From positions 1 through 43,561 of the forward strand of contig JABDGF010000014.1 in NCBI GenBank assembly GCA_013286165.1: a stretch of 43,561 nucleotides of DNA. The letters run 5' to 3'. The number at the start of each line of letters is the position of its first letter. Within the stretch, counting starts at the first letter, position 1. The translations under genes were made by a program, and so were the position numbers. Under the pieces are notes generated by a model. That model worked only from the letters and a program-made list of their open reading frames with translations. It did not search any database and was not told the DNA's origin. The DNA comes from Acidobacteriota bacterium. Its GTDB lineage: Bacteria > Acidobacteriota > Terriglobia > Acidiferrales > UBA7541. Shown in pieces: positions 28,608 through 37,225 of the stretch.

Positions 28608-30131
28608 TTGAATACGAAACCAGCTAAGTATTCGTCTAAACTTACGGATGTGAGGCGACCTCCCCCATACAGGCGCATCGGACTTTCCCGCCGCGAGCTG
28701 CTCAAGGCGCTCGGCGGAGCTGCGCTTGGCTCGGCCCCGATTCTCTCGGCGGGTCTACCGCTGATCGCACAAGGCACCGACAAGCAGCCTCAGGCGAAAG
28801 AAACGCAAACCGTCACGCCGCTCTCGCCCAGCCTCCCCAAGCCGTCGTACCTTTCAGCCACCGACGACGCCTTCCTCGAGCAAATGCAGAAGGCCATCTT
28901 CGGATTCTTCTGGGAGCAGACCAATCCCGCCACCGGCATCATCAAGGATCGTTGCAACGTCCGCGGCATCGACAACGGCATCCTCGGCAGCATCGCCGCC
29001 ACCGGTTTCGGCCTCACCGCCATCTGCATTGGTGATAAGCGCGGCTACGTTTCTACCTACCAGGCTCGCGAACGAGTTCTGAGCACGCTGCGCTTTCTGT
29101 GGCGCAAGCTCGCCCACGAGCACGGCTTCTTCTACCATTGGGCCAATATCAATTCCGGCGAGCGCATGTGGAACTCCGAAATCTCCTCCGTCGATACCGC
29201 GCTGCTGCTCTGCGGCATTCTCACCTGCCGCGCGCATTTTCAGCACAGTGAAATCAGCCAGATCGCGCACGATATCTTCAACCGCGTCGATTGGAATTGG
29301 CTCTCCGAAGACACCAAGATTCTGCCGCACGGCTGGACGCCCGAAACCGGCTTCCTCCAGTACCGCTGGGACAGTTACAGCGAAATGATGATGATGTACC
29401 TGCTCGGCCTCGGCTCCAGCTCCCACGCGCTTCCCACCGAAAGCTGGAATGCCTGGAAACGCACCGAGTTCGATTTTGACGGCATCAAGTACATCGGCTC
29501 GTACGCGCCGCTCTTCGTCCACCAGTACTCGCAGGCTTGGTTCGATTTCCGCGGAAAACGCGACGCCTACGCCGACTATTTCCAAAACTCGATCCTCGCC
29601 ACGGAAGTCCACAAGCGCTTTTGCATAAGTCTCTCGAAGAAATTCCCGGACTACAGCGACGATCTGTGGGGAATCACCGCGTCGGATTCCGCGAGCGGCT
29701 ACCAAATCTGGGGCGGCCCGCCATCCACCGGCCCGATCGACGGCACCGTGGTCCCGTGCGCCTCAGGCGGCTCGCTGCCGTTCATGCCGGGCCCGGTGAT
29801 GCGCGTCCTGCGCACAATCAGCACGCGCTTCGGCGCAGGCACTTGGAGTCGCTACGGCTTCGTGGACGCGTTTAATCCCGCGACGAACTGGTACGACAGC
29901 GACGTGGTCGGCATCGACTCCGGCATCATGATCGTGATGGCCGAAAATGCGCGCACCGCTTTTGTGTGGGATACGTTTATGAAGAATCCGGAAGCACAGC
30001 GGGGAATGGAGCGCGCCGGCTTTAAACCTGTCTCGCCGCTTGCTCCGCAGGAACTCGTGGAAATGCATCTGAAATCGCAAGCGGAGCTTCGACGTCCTGC
30101 CGAAACCCCGCCTCGTACAAGCTCTGAATAG
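28608..30131 (+). CDS. Tat-exported glycoamylase-like protein (PF10091), possible beta-1,2-glucan hydrolase
   Basis: The N-terminus carries a twin-arginine signal (LSRRELLKALGGAALG) and a hydrophobic stretch ending near LIAQG, so it is exported folded. The mature part (about 75-490) is a glycoamylase-like (alpha/alpha)6 domain: FLEQMQKAIFGFFWEQTNP, TAICIGDKRGY, WGITASDSASGYQIWGGPP and a C-terminal DSGIMIVMAENARTAFVWD. A domain of the same broad type forms the middle of the glucan synthase at 15009. Characterised relatives of this superfamily include endo-beta-1,2-glucanases (GH144), so a role in trimming or recycling the glucan is plausible, not shown. Start is uncertain: TTG 28608 or GTG 28650, both after the in-frame stop at 28590 and both lacking a good ribosome site. 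Confidence 0.83.
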   Translation: MNTKPAKYSSKLTDVRRPPPYRRIGLSRRELLKALGGAALGSAPILSAGLPLIAQGTDKQPQAKETQTVTPLSPSLPKPSYLSATDDAFLEQMQKAIFGFFWEQTNPATGIIKDRCNVRGIDNGILGSIAATGFGLTAICIGDKRGYVSTYQARERVLSTLRFLWRKLAHEHGFFYHWANINSGERMWNSEISSVDTALLLCGILTCRAHFQHSEISQIAHDIFNRVDWNWLSEDTKILPHGWTPETGFLQYRWDSYSEMMMMYLLGLGSSSHALPTESWNAWKRTEFDFDGIKYIGSYAPLFVHQYSQAWFDFRGKRDAYADYFQNSILATEVHKRFCISLSKKFPDYSDDLWGITASDSASGYQIWGGPPSTGPIDGTVVPCASGGSLPFMPGPVMRVLRTISTRFGAGTWSRYGFVDAFNPATNWYDSDVVGIDSGIMIVMAENARTAFVWDTFMKNPEAQRGMERAGFKPVSPLAPQELVEMHLKSQAELRRPAETPPRTSSE

Positions 30132-30134
30132 TTT

Positions 30135-31985
30135 CTAGCGGTAGTTCGCAGCCTGAAGTTCGAACATTTCGGCGTAGTGTCCGTTCACGCCCATCAGTTC
30201 GTTGTGGTTGCCTTCCTCTGCAACCATGCCGTCCTTCAGCACCATAATGCGGTCGGCCATTTTCACCGTGGCGAAGCGGTGCGAGATCAGCAGCGCCATC
30301 TTGCCCTTGGTCAGCTCTGCGAAGCGCTCGAACACTTCGTGTTCGGAACGCGCATCCAGCGCCGCCGTCGGCTCGTCGAGGATCAGCAGCTGCGCGTCGC
30401 GCAGGTAAGCGCGGGCCAGAGCGATCTTCTGCCACTCGCCGCCTGAAAGATCCATGCCGCCTTCAAATCGCGATCCGAGCACTTGATCGAAGCCGTTCGG
30501 CAGCCGGCGAATTGCGTGTTCCGCCAGGCTCTTGTTCGCCGCCGTGCGGATGCGGAAGCTGTTGTCGCGATCCGCGATGCGGCCCATGGCGATGTTCGCC
30601 GACGCCGTCATCTCGTAGCGCATGAAGTCTTGGAAGATCACGCCCATCTCGTTCCACAGCGATTCGATGTCGTAATCGCGCAGGTCTTTCCCGTCGAGCA
30701 GGATTTGGCCTTCCGTCGGCTCGTAAAGCCGAGTGATCAGCTTCACGATGGTCGTCTTGCCCTGGCCGTTCTCGCCCACCAGCGCGATGCGTTCGCCCGG
30801 CTTCAGCGTGAAGTTCACGTTCTTCAGCACCAGGCGCGGGCTGCCGGGGTAGTGGAACGAAACGTTGCGGAATTCGAAGCCCGTCTTGATCGGGTGCGGC
30901 GCCGGCAAGCCGTTCAGCTTGTTCACGATTCTCGGCTTCACCGCGAAGAATTCCAGCAAGTCGGTCATGAACAGCGCCTGGTTCGCGATATTCGAAAACG
31001 TCGTGAATACGGCCTGAATGTTCGTGCTCGCGCCAGCGATCGCGCCGGCGAGGAACGTCATCATACCGATCGAGATGATTCCCGCCACCGTCTCATAAAT
31101 GATGTATGCGTACGGGCTGTAATAACCGGCCGTAACCACCAACGCCAGCAGCGTGCCAACCACAAGCCGCTTCTTCGAAAGGCTCAGCGTCTGCTCGTAA
31201 AGCTTTTCTGAAACGTCGCTGTAGCGCCCGATCAGGAATTGCGCCAGGCCAAACAGCTTCAATTCCTTCACGCCTTCTTTGCTGCCGGCCAAAATGCGAA
31301 GGTAATCCAATTCGCGGCGCGCCGGAGTCTGCGAGTAGCTCAGCGAATATCCGCGGAACGCAAAATGAGTTTCAGCCAAAAACGCCGGCAGCACGCACGC
31401 GATCAGCGCGAACAGCAGCATCTTCGAAAACAGGAAAATTCCGGCTGCCAAGCTGATCGTCGTCACGATCTCCTGCAGTAGGCGTCCACAAAGCTCGATC
31501 ATCTGGACGCGGTCGATGCTCTGCACCCGCGCGCGTTCCATCTTGTCGTAAAAAGAAGGATCTTCGTACGTCGTCAGGTCCAGCGTCGAAGCGTGGGTCA
31601 TCAACCGGATGCTGATGTGGCGCGTGAACTTCTCCGCCAGCGTCTGGTCGCAGAAAAGAATCAAGCGGCCCAGCGTCGCGGCAACTCCCGCCAGCACGAA
31701 TTCCGAAAGGACCAACCACCAAAATGACGAAGGAAGAGGAGTCTGATGCGCTGTGTGCTGATAAATAGCGTCGATGATCACTCGCGTCACCGCGAGCATC
31801 GACAGCGGCATAAGTGCAGCAATAACTCGGAGGCTCACTTCAGAGACTACGATTTTCGGTGAAGCGTCCCAGATGAACCGCAGGACCGGCGGGATATTCT
31901 TAAGCGCCTTCATCCGCTCCCTGAATTTAGGGTGGGGCGGCGCTGCTTCCGTTGCTTCCATCACTTCGGCGGCCGGGCTGGCCAT
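30135..31985 (-). CDS. ABC transporter, fused membrane and ATPase domains (MsbA/NdvA-type exporter)
   Basis: Half-transporter of 616 residues that probably acts as a homodimer. About six helices fill residues 50-330 (for example SEFVLAGVAATLGRLILF and LVVGTLLALVVTAGYYSPY). The ATPase domain follows with Walker A GENGQGKTTIVKL near residue 400, signature LSGGEWQKIALARAY near 510, Walker B LLILDEPTAALD near 535 and the switch His in LISHRFATV. The start at 31985 is fixed by AAGGAGA just upstream on the minus strand; a frame extending to 32057 lacks such a site. Its stop is three bases from the stop of the convergent glycoamylase-like gene. The architecture fits lipid A, peptide or glucan exporters; cyclic glucan export (NdvA role) is suggested by context only. 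Confidence 0.92.
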   Translation of the reverse strand: MASPAAEVMEATEAAPPHPKFRERMKALKNIPPVLRFIWDASPKIVVSEVSLRVIAALMPLSMLAVTRVIIDAIYQHTAHQTPLPSSFWWLVLSEFVLAGVAATLGRLILFCDQTLAEKFTRHISIRLMTHASTLDLTTYEDPSFYDKMERARVQSIDRVQMIELCGRLLQEIVTTISLAAGIFLFSKMLLFALIACVLPAFLAETHFAFRGYSLSYSQTPARRELDYLRILAGSKEGVKELKLFGLAQFLIGRYSDVSEKLYEQTLSLSKKRLVVGTLLALVVTAGYYSPYAYIIYETVAGIISIGMMTFLAGAIAGASTNIQAVFTTFSNIANQALFMTDLLEFFAVKPRIVNKLNGLPAPHPIKTGFEFRNVSFHYPGSPRLVLKNVNFTLKPGERIALVGENGQGKTTIVKLITRLYEPTEGQILLDGKDLRDYDIESLWNEMGVIFQDFMRYEMTASANIAMGRIADRDNSFRIRTAANKSLAEHAIRRLPNGFDQVLGSRFEGGMDLSGGEWQKIALARAYLRDAQLLILDEPTAALDARSEHEVFERFAELTKGKMALLISHRFATVKMADRIMVLKDGMVAEEGNHNELMGVNGHYAEMFELQAANYR

Positions 31986-32667
31986 CTTGGTTCTCCTTGC
32001 TAATTCCACTACGCGAAGGCGTAGTGCACGTCTCGTGCCAAGAGTACTATGACGCAAACTATTACAAATAATGCTCTTACGGGAATACGAGCGAACGCCA
32101 AGAACTTACGATTTGTCCAAATCGTGTATATTTTACCCGGTTTTACGGCGTCCCGAAACACGATTCCGGCGCAGCTCCCCCGACATTCGCCGCGCACTTT
32201 GGTGGGATCGACTACCAAGGCCTGCTCCATTATCCGATGCTCCACCCGCTCAAACGATTTTTTGCCGCCAAGTGTTTCCTCGACGTAACTCGCCGCGCTA
32301 CCCGCTACGCCGCATCTTCGCCGCGCCCATTTTAGAGTGCGGGAAGCCGCGCCGCGGCTTCCCGCTGAATTCGCGCCACAGCGCGAATTCACACTGAGGA
32401 ATGCCGGTGGCATTCCGAACGTGCTGGCTTGGCGCGACGCCAGTCGCCGTGCCTTCGTCCCGAGTAACGGTGCGTTTGCCGAGCGCCACAATCTCACTCA
32501 CGCAAACAAAAGTCCCTACCCTGAACGCTTTAACTCCGTTACCGCATAACACCCGCAGAGCTAGTCGCTTCACCGGATAGTCCGCGCACGCAGCGAGTGG
32601 CACCATCCATTCGTCGGCGGAAACTCACCGTAGCCATTCGATCGGGAACCAAAGAGGAGACAGCCCT
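31986..32667. other. Intergenic region with hairpin element between divergent genes
   Basis: 682 bases separate the divergent ABC transporter and BON genes. The left part (32040-32160) is AT-rich and should hold the transporter promoter. The middle holds three consecutive perfect hairpins (listed separately). Minus-strand frames of 102 and 162 codons cross the region, but they have no ribosome site, run through the hairpins and have Arg/Ala-rich noncoding composition, so I do not call them genes. Confidence 0.6.
32341..32416. repeat. Triple-hairpin intergenic repeat element, copy 1
   Basis: Three perfect inverted repeats lie in tandem. The first is GGGAAGCCGCG/CGCGGCTTCCC (32341-32363), the second GAATTCGCGC/GCGCGAATTC around CACA (32367-32390), and the third GGAATGCC/GGCATTCC around GGT (32398-32416). 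The second and third recur with a few changes at 37062-37107. This looks like a dispersed REP-like intergenic element. Confidence 0.7.
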
Positions 32668-33063
32668 ATGAACCGCATCAAGACATTCGGATCGCGCGTC
32701 GGCTTCACCTGCGCATCGCTCGTATTCAGCTCGATGATGCTCGTCGGCGTCGCCAGCGCACAGCAGGCGGACAACACCAAGAACAATCAAGGCGACGCGA
32801 ACGCCGGCGCTGCTACGGCCGACAAATCGGCTCAGAATCCCGCCGACCGCGAACTCACACATAAGATTCGCAAGTCGATCATGCAGGACAAATCGCTTTC
32901 GACTTACGCGCACAACATCAAAGTCGTCACCCAGGACGGCAAAGTCACGCTCAAGGGTCCCGTCCGCTCCGAAGATGAGAAGACCAACATCCAGGCCAAA
33001 GCCGTAGCCGTGGCCGGCGCTGACAACGTTTCGAATCAGTTGGAAGTCGCACCGTCGCAGTAG
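32668..33063 (+). CDS. Exported BON-domain protein, 131 aa
   Basis: The N-terminal signal peptide (about 1-32) has basic residues, a hydrophobic core (FTCASLVFSSMMLVGV) and an ASA-QQ cleavage site. A low-complexity Asn/Ala/Asp linker follows. The BON domain (PF04972, about 65-131) reads LTHKIRKSIMQDKSLSTYAH, then KVVTQDGKVTLKGPV and VAGADNVSNQLEV. BON proteins such as OsmY bind phospholipid or act in the periplasm under osmotic stress. GAGGAG upstream of ATG 32668 is a good ribosome site. It lies 59 bases before the next gene and probably shares its transcript. Confidence 0.92.
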   Translation: MNRIKTFGSRVGFTCASLVFSSMMLVGVASAQQADNTKNNQGDANAGAATADKSAQNPADRELTHKIRKSIMQDKSLSTYAHNIKVVTQDGKVTLKGPVRSEDEKTNIQAKAVAVAGADNVSNQLEVAPSQ

Positions 33064-33122
33064 TAAGCGGCATCCGCAAATTCATACGCACTACGAAGAC
33101 GCAGGCTTAAAGGAGAAACGAC

Positions 33123-33686
33123 ATGTCAGACAGCAAGAACGTAGCGGTATTCGGAATTTTTTCCACGGTAGCTGCAGCGGACAACGCGACGGATATTTTT
33201 GTGAAGTCCGGTTTCGCCGCATCCAATATTTCTGCGCTGATGCCCGAAAACCTTGGCGGGCGCCAGATCGGTACGGAAAAGGCCACCAAAGCTCCTGAGG
33301 GCGCGACGGCCGGCGCCAGCACCGGAGCCGTTCTCGGCGGCACGCTCGGTTTGCTCGCCGGAATCGGCGCGCTCGCGATTCCCGGCGTAGGCCCGCTCAT
33401 CGCGGCCGGCCCGATCATGGCGGCGCTCGCAGGTCTCGGCGTCGGCGGCGCGGTCGGTGGTTTCACTGGCGCGTTGATCGGAATGGGTATTCCTGAATAC
33501 GAAGCCAAGCGCTACGAAGGACGCATCAAGGACGGCGGCATCCTGCTTTCCGTCCACTGCGACACTTCGGATCAGATCAAGCGCGCCAAGGACATCATGA
33601 AGGTCGCAAACGCCGAGGATATTTCCTCCACCGGCGAGTCCTCGGCCGACGTGAAAGCTGCAAGCGTAGCGAACTCGAATCGCTAA
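33123..33686 (+). CDS. Glycine-rich general stress protein (YflT-like), 187 aa
   Basis: The N-terminal part (about 5-45) reads NVAVFGIFSTVAAADNATDI and then FAASNISALMPEN, a ferredoxin-like fold seen in YflT/heat-induced stress proteins (PF11181-type). The middle (about 60-120) is a long Gly/Ala-rich hydrophobic stretch (GASTGAVLGGTLGLLAGIG and the like) that could insert as a hairpin in a membrane. YEGRIKDGGILLSVHCD closes the domain before a disordered Ser/Ala tail. AAAGGAG precedes ATG 33123. Together with BON, CsbD and DUF1328 it forms a set of stress-associated small proteins in this region. No catalytic motif is visible. Confidence 0.85.
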   Translation: MSDSKNVAVFGIFSTVAAADNATDIFVKSGFAASNISALMPENLGGRQIGTEKATKAPEGATAGASTGAVLGGTLGLLAGIGALAIPGVGPLIAAGPIMAALAGLGVGGAVGGFTGALIGMGIPEYEAKRYEGRIKDGGILLSVHCDTSDQIKRAKDIMKVANAEDISSTGESSADVKAASVANSNR

Positions 33687-33726
33687 GCTGCCAATCGCAC
33701 GAACGAAAATCAGCGCGGCAAAATAT

Positions 33727-33764
33727 AAAGCCGGAGATGCGGGACGCCGCGCCTCCGGCTTTTT
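33727..33764 (+). terminator. Intrinsic terminator after the YflT-like gene
   Basis: AAAGCCGGAG (33727-33736) pairs with CTCCGGCTTT (33753-33762), followed by T to 33764. It lies between the YflT-like gene and the convergent permease gene and could work partly in both directions. Confidence 0.85.
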
Positions 33765-33793
33765 CATTTCCATCTGCGAACTTCAGCCGCGAT

Positions 33794-36439
33794 TCATTCC
33801 GCGCGCAGCACGTCCACCGGATCCAGCCGCGCCGCCCTTCGCGCCGGAGCGTATGCCGCAGCGAACGAACACCCCCCGAGCACCAGCGCCACGGCCACAA
33901 GCGTCGCCGCATCCCACGAAGCCACTCCAAACAGCATTTTCCCCGCGAGCTTCGCCGCCAGCACCGCGCAACCCAGACCAATCGCGATCCCGATGCCAAT
34001 CAGCCAGCCCGCATCGCGCAAAATCATGCGATACACATTAGACGGCACAGCTCCCAGCGCCATCCGCACCCCGATCTCGCGCGTTCGCTGTCCCACCGAA
34101 AACGAAATCACGCCGTACAATCCCGCCGCGCTCAGCAGCAACGCCAGCGCCGAAAACGCGCCAACCAGCGCTGCCGCCGACCGGTGAAAATACGCCGAGA
34201 ATGATCTGTGAATCTGCTGCTCGATCGTCTCCTCGAACGATAGCGCTATCCCTCGATCCACACGCCGCACCGCCGCTGCGATCATCGGAATCGCCGCACC
34301 GGAATCCTGCGACGTCCTCACCAGCAAATCGAATCCCGTATCCGGGCTCTGCGAGAAGGGAACATACTCCGCCGGCCAAATCTCCGAATCGATCGGCCCT
34401 TCGCGGATGTCGTCCACCACGCCGATAACTTCCACGATCGAATCCGGCGAAAGCCCCATATCTCCAAACTTCTGTCCAATCGGATCCTCGCCGGCAAAAT
34501 ATTTATCTGCGAACGCCTGATTGATCACCACCACATGGTGCTTCGCCGCTTCATCCGCCAGTGTGAAAAATCTCCCGCGTTTCATCTTCGGCTGAAGCAC
34601 AGCGAAATAATCCGCCGTCACGTCGCGCTCGTTCACCTCGTTGTGTTCGCCGCCAAACGGCTTGCCCACGATCCGAATCCAGTTTGTATTCCCGTTGAAC
34701 CGCGCCGGCGCCACCGTCGTAATCGCTGCGGCCTGCACACCCGGCACGCTCGCCACTTCGCGCACGATCGCAGTCGCCAGCGCTACCTGCTGCTCCGGCT
34801 TCTCGTAGCTCGCATGCGGTGCAGAAACCGCCACCTTCGCGATGTTCTCCGCATTGAATCCCATCGGCACTCGCAGCACGCGATACAAACTCTTCGCGAG
34901 AAGTCCCGCGCCAACCAGCAACACGCACGCGATCACTAGTTCGACCACCACTAGATTTGAACCAAACTTTCGCCACGCCGTGCCCGACGATCCGCGCCCG
35001 CCCTCGCTCATCTCCGTTCGCGCTTCACCTCCGGGCATCCGCAGCATCGGCACCAGCCCAAAAAGAATCGCGCCAATCACAGACACACCGCACGCGAATG
35101 CAATCACATGCGCGCTCGGCCCAATCTCACGCAGCGCCGGCAAGTGCTGCAAGATGTCCGGCGGCAACAGATGCGCCAGCAAACGCGCCGTCCACAGCGC
35201 TGCCAAGGTTCCGAGGCCGGCACCAATCACTACGAGCGTGAGTCCCTCCGTCACAAACTGCCGCACCAGCCGCGTAGTCGATGCTCCCAGCGCCCCGCGC
35301 ACCGCAAACTCGCGCCGCCGGCTTTCCGCACGAGCCATCAGCAGGCTCGCCACATTTACGAACGCGATCAGCAGCAACAGCGCCGCGCCGCCCATCAGTG
35401 TCAGCAGAATCGGCCGCGCATCGCTCACCAGTCGTTCGCTCAGCAGCGCCGCACGCCCGCCTTGCCCGCGATTCGATCCCGGATACTGCTGCTCCAGCCG
35501 AGCCGCAATCGCGCTCATCTCTCGCGACGCCGTTTGCACCGTCACCCCCGGCTTTAGTCTCGCGATTCCGCCCAGGCTGTGGCAGCTCCGATCTTGCTCG
35601 CAGTGGCCGTAACGATTCACAATCAGTCCCCAGATCTCAGCGTCACCCATCGGCGGAAACACAAAATCCGGCCGCATCACACCCACCACCGTGAACGGCT
35701 CGCCGCTCAAATCGATCGTCTGTCCCACCGCATCGGCTCGCCCGCCAAGATATTTCTGCCACGCCGCGTAACTCATCACCACGACCGGCGCTTTCGTCGT
35801 GTCGTCTTCCGGTTGAAGCGTCCGTCCCATCAGCGCCGTCACTCCGAGCGTGTTGAAAAATCCGCCCGATACGCGAACGCCGTCCGCGTTCTCCGCGCCC
35901 TCTGCAGTCGGCAACTGATATCCCGTGCCCGTGAACGCGTCGAACCCGCTGAAGCTCGTCGAGGATTTTTGGTAGTCGAGAAAATCCTGATACGAAAACG
36001 GCGCATCCGGAATCATCGCCACCGTCTCGCCCACATCCACCAGCTGCGATGGATTCGGGAAGGGAAGCGGTCGTAGCAGCACCGCATCCACCAGCGAGAA
36101 AATCGTCGTCGCCGCGCCAATTCCCAGCGCCAAAATCAAAACGGTCGCCGCCGCAAATCCGCGATTCTTCCGCATCTGCCGCAAGGCAAACCGGAAATCC
36201 TGCGCTACCGTCTCGAACCGGAACGCCACCTCGTCGTGGCTCTCCTCCGCCGCCACCGTCGCGTTTCCAAATTGCCGCGCCGCCTGTGCCCGCGCCTCGC
36301 GTTCGCTCACACCATCGGCCATCAATTCGCGCATGCGCTGCTCGCGATGAAATTCCATCTCTTCGGTCAGCTCATTGCCAAACCGCTCGCGCCCAAAAAG
36401 CATCCGCACTTTGCGAAAGAATTTCCCCGTGGTCTCCAT
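33794..36439 (-). CDS. ADOP-type ABC permease (MacB/FtsX-like), 881 aa
   Basis: Large membrane protein with two MacB-type modules. A soluble N-terminal extension (about 1-75, GNELTEEMEFHREQRMRELM) is typical of acidobacterial duplicated orphan permeases. Next come the first helix (FAAATVLILALGIGAATTIF near 95), a periplasmic MacB_PCD domain, the first FtsX helices (about 340-500), a second periplasmic domain, and the second FtsX helices (about 745-865). It ends in a MacB-like tail (AARLDPVDVLRAE). No ATPase gene is adjacent, hence 'orphan'. The start at 36439 has GGGAG upstream on the minus strand; longer frames lack support. It begins two bases after the padR stop, so both form one transcript under PadR control. 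Confidence 0.93.
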   Translation of the reverse strand: METTGKFFRKVRMLFGRERFGNELTEEMEFHREQRMRELMADGVSEREARAQAARQFGNATVAAEESHDEVAFRFETVAQDFRFALRQMRKNRGFAAATVLILALGIGAATTIFSLVDAVLLRPLPFPNPSQLVDVGETVAMIPDAPFSYQDFLDYQKSSTSFSGFDAFTGTGYQLPTAEGAENADGVRVSGGFFNTLGVTALMGRTLQPEDDTTKAPVVVMSYAAWQKYLGGRADAVGQTIDLSGEPFTVVGVMRPDFVFPPMGDAEIWGLIVNRYGHCEQDRSCHSLGGIARLKPGVTVQTASREMSAIAARLEQQYPGSNRGQGGRAALLSERLVSDARPILLTLMGGAALLLLIAFVNVASLLMARAESRRREFAVRGALGASTTRLVRQFVTEGLTLVVIGAGLGTLAALWTARLLAHLLPPDILQHLPALREIGPSAHVIAFACGVSVIGAILFGLVPMLRMPGGEARTEMSEGGRGSSGTAWRKFGSNLVVVELVIACVLLVGAGLLAKSLYRVLRVPMGFNAENIAKVAVSAPHASYEKPEQQVALATAIVREVASVPGVQAAAITTVAPARFNGNTNWIRIVGKPFGGEHNEVNERDVTADYFAVLQPKMKRGRFFTLADEAAKHHVVVINQAFADKYFAGEDPIGQKFGDMGLSPDSIVEVIGVVDDIREGPIDSEIWPAEYVPFSQSPDTGFDLLVRTSQDSGAAIPMIAAAVRRVDRGIALSFEETIEQQIHRSFSAYFHRSAAALVGAFSALALLLSAAGLYGVISFSVGQRTREIGVRMALGAVPSNVYRMILRDAGWLIGIGIAIGLGCAVLAAKLAGKMLFGVASWDAATLVAVALVLGGCSFAAAYAPARRAARLDPVDVLRAE

Positions 36440-36441
36440 CG

Positions 36442-36771
36442 CTACGCTCCCTTCAACACGCGCCCAATCGCCGCGATCATCTGCTCGTATTGCGTCACTT
36501 CGAGTCCCAGCTGTTTCTTGCCCGCCGCCGTCAGCGCGTAGAATCGTGCGCGCCGGTTCGTGTCCGTCATCTTCCACTCCGCCTTCACCCACCCCTGCAG
36601 CAGCAGCCGCTGCAGCGCGGGATACAGCGATCCTTCTTCCACGGTGAGGAAATCGTCAGAGAGGCGCTTGATCGATAGCGCGATGCCGTACCCATGCAGC
36701 GGCGAGCGCATCAGCGTAGTCAAAATCAGCAGGTCCAGTGTCCCAGGTAGTAATTCCTTTTTTCGTCCCAT
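36442..36771 (-). CDS. PadR-family transcriptional regulator
   Basis: Winged-helix repressor of 109 residues. The PadR block is complete: LLPGTLDLLILTTLMRSPLHGYGIA (quoted here by its core LDLLILTTL and HGYGIA), then VEEGSLYPALQRLLLQGWV and RARFYALTAAGKKQL. The start ATG is preceded by GGGGA. It is the first gene of a two-gene transcript with the ADOP permease, a pairing common in acidobacteria. A perfect palindrome directly upstream is the likely autoregulatory operator. The inducer is unknown. Confidence 0.95.
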   Translation of the reverse strand: MGRKKELLPGTLDLLILTTLMRSPLHGYGIALSIKRLSDDFLTVEEGSLYPALQRLLLQGWVKAEWKMTDTNRRARFYALTAAGKKQLGLEVTQYEQMIAAIGRVLKGA

Positions 36772-36777
36772 TCCCCA

Positions 36778-36801
36778 TATATAGTCTATCTATGGATAGA
36801 C
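36778..36801 (-). promoter_or_regulatory. padR promoter with palindromic operator
   Basis: GTCTATC (36784-36790) and GATAGAC (36795-36801) form a perfect inverted repeat with a four-base spacer. They stand immediately beside a TATATA block (about 36778-36783) that is the best -10 candidate for padR. The arrangement predicts repression of padR-permease by PadR binding over the promoter. Confidence 0.65.
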
Positions 36802-37225
36802 CGTCAAGGATTATCCCCGCGTCGTGGGGCAGCCAGGCTTGGCTGCGCAACGCTGCCCGCCCCACCTTGAAGTGTGCGCGCACAGACAAAGCGCAGCACC
36901 GCACTTGCCGCCTCCACTCCAAATTTGCAAACACTTCGTCCTTCACCCGCCAATCGTTACGGTGCTTTGCGTGGCATAGACATTGTCTGTGGAGTGCTCG
37001 CCGGCACAGCGTCGCCCGACGAGCACGATTCATCTGGACTGCGGGAGCGCTAGTTACCACTGAATTCGCGCGAGGCGCGGATTCACACTTAGGAACGCCA
37101 GTGGCATGACGAAGCGTTTTTCCTCGACCCAAGCCAACCGCACCACGACTCCGTCGAACTCCGCCTCATCACGTCTCACCTTCTGTATTCACCCCGCGCC
37201 CCCGATAAGGTAAGCTCTGTTTCGC
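36802..37225. other. Hairpin-rich intergenic region between padR and the MFS gene
   Basis: No gene is supported in these 424 bases. Nested inverted repeats lie at 36824-36865 (GTGGGGC with GCCCCAC outside, GCAGCCA with TGGCTGC inside) and at 36994-37026 (GTGCTCG with CGAGCAC). A repeat element at 37062-37110 follows. A minus-strand frame of 158 codons crosses the region, overlaps padR and has no ribosome site or domain. Confidence 0.6.
37062..37110. repeat. Hairpin intergenic repeat element, copy 2
   Basis: GAATTCGCGC (37062-37071) and GCGCGGATTC (37075-37084) form a hairpin, followed by ACACTTAGGAACGCC and a GCC-AGT-GGC mini-hairpin. From GCGCG to GGCAT (33 bases) it differs from the corresponding part of copy 1 (32381-32413) at only four places, although it lies 4.7 kb away. 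Both copies are in the same orientation. Confidence 0.7.

Noticed and set aside
31986-32057. N-terminal extension of the ABC transporter to 32057
   Set aside because: The added 24 residues are Arg-rich and lack a ribosome site, whereas the internal ATG at 31985 has AAGGAGA properly spaced.
32009-32497. 162-codon minus-strand frame upstream of the ABC transporter gene
   Set aside because: It crosses the hairpin repeat element and has no ribosome site. Its similarity to the frame at 36656-37132 comes from the shared DNA repeat.
36656-37132. 158-codon minus-strand frame upstream of padR
   Set aside because: It overlaps padR in another frame, spans the operator and hairpins, and has no domain.
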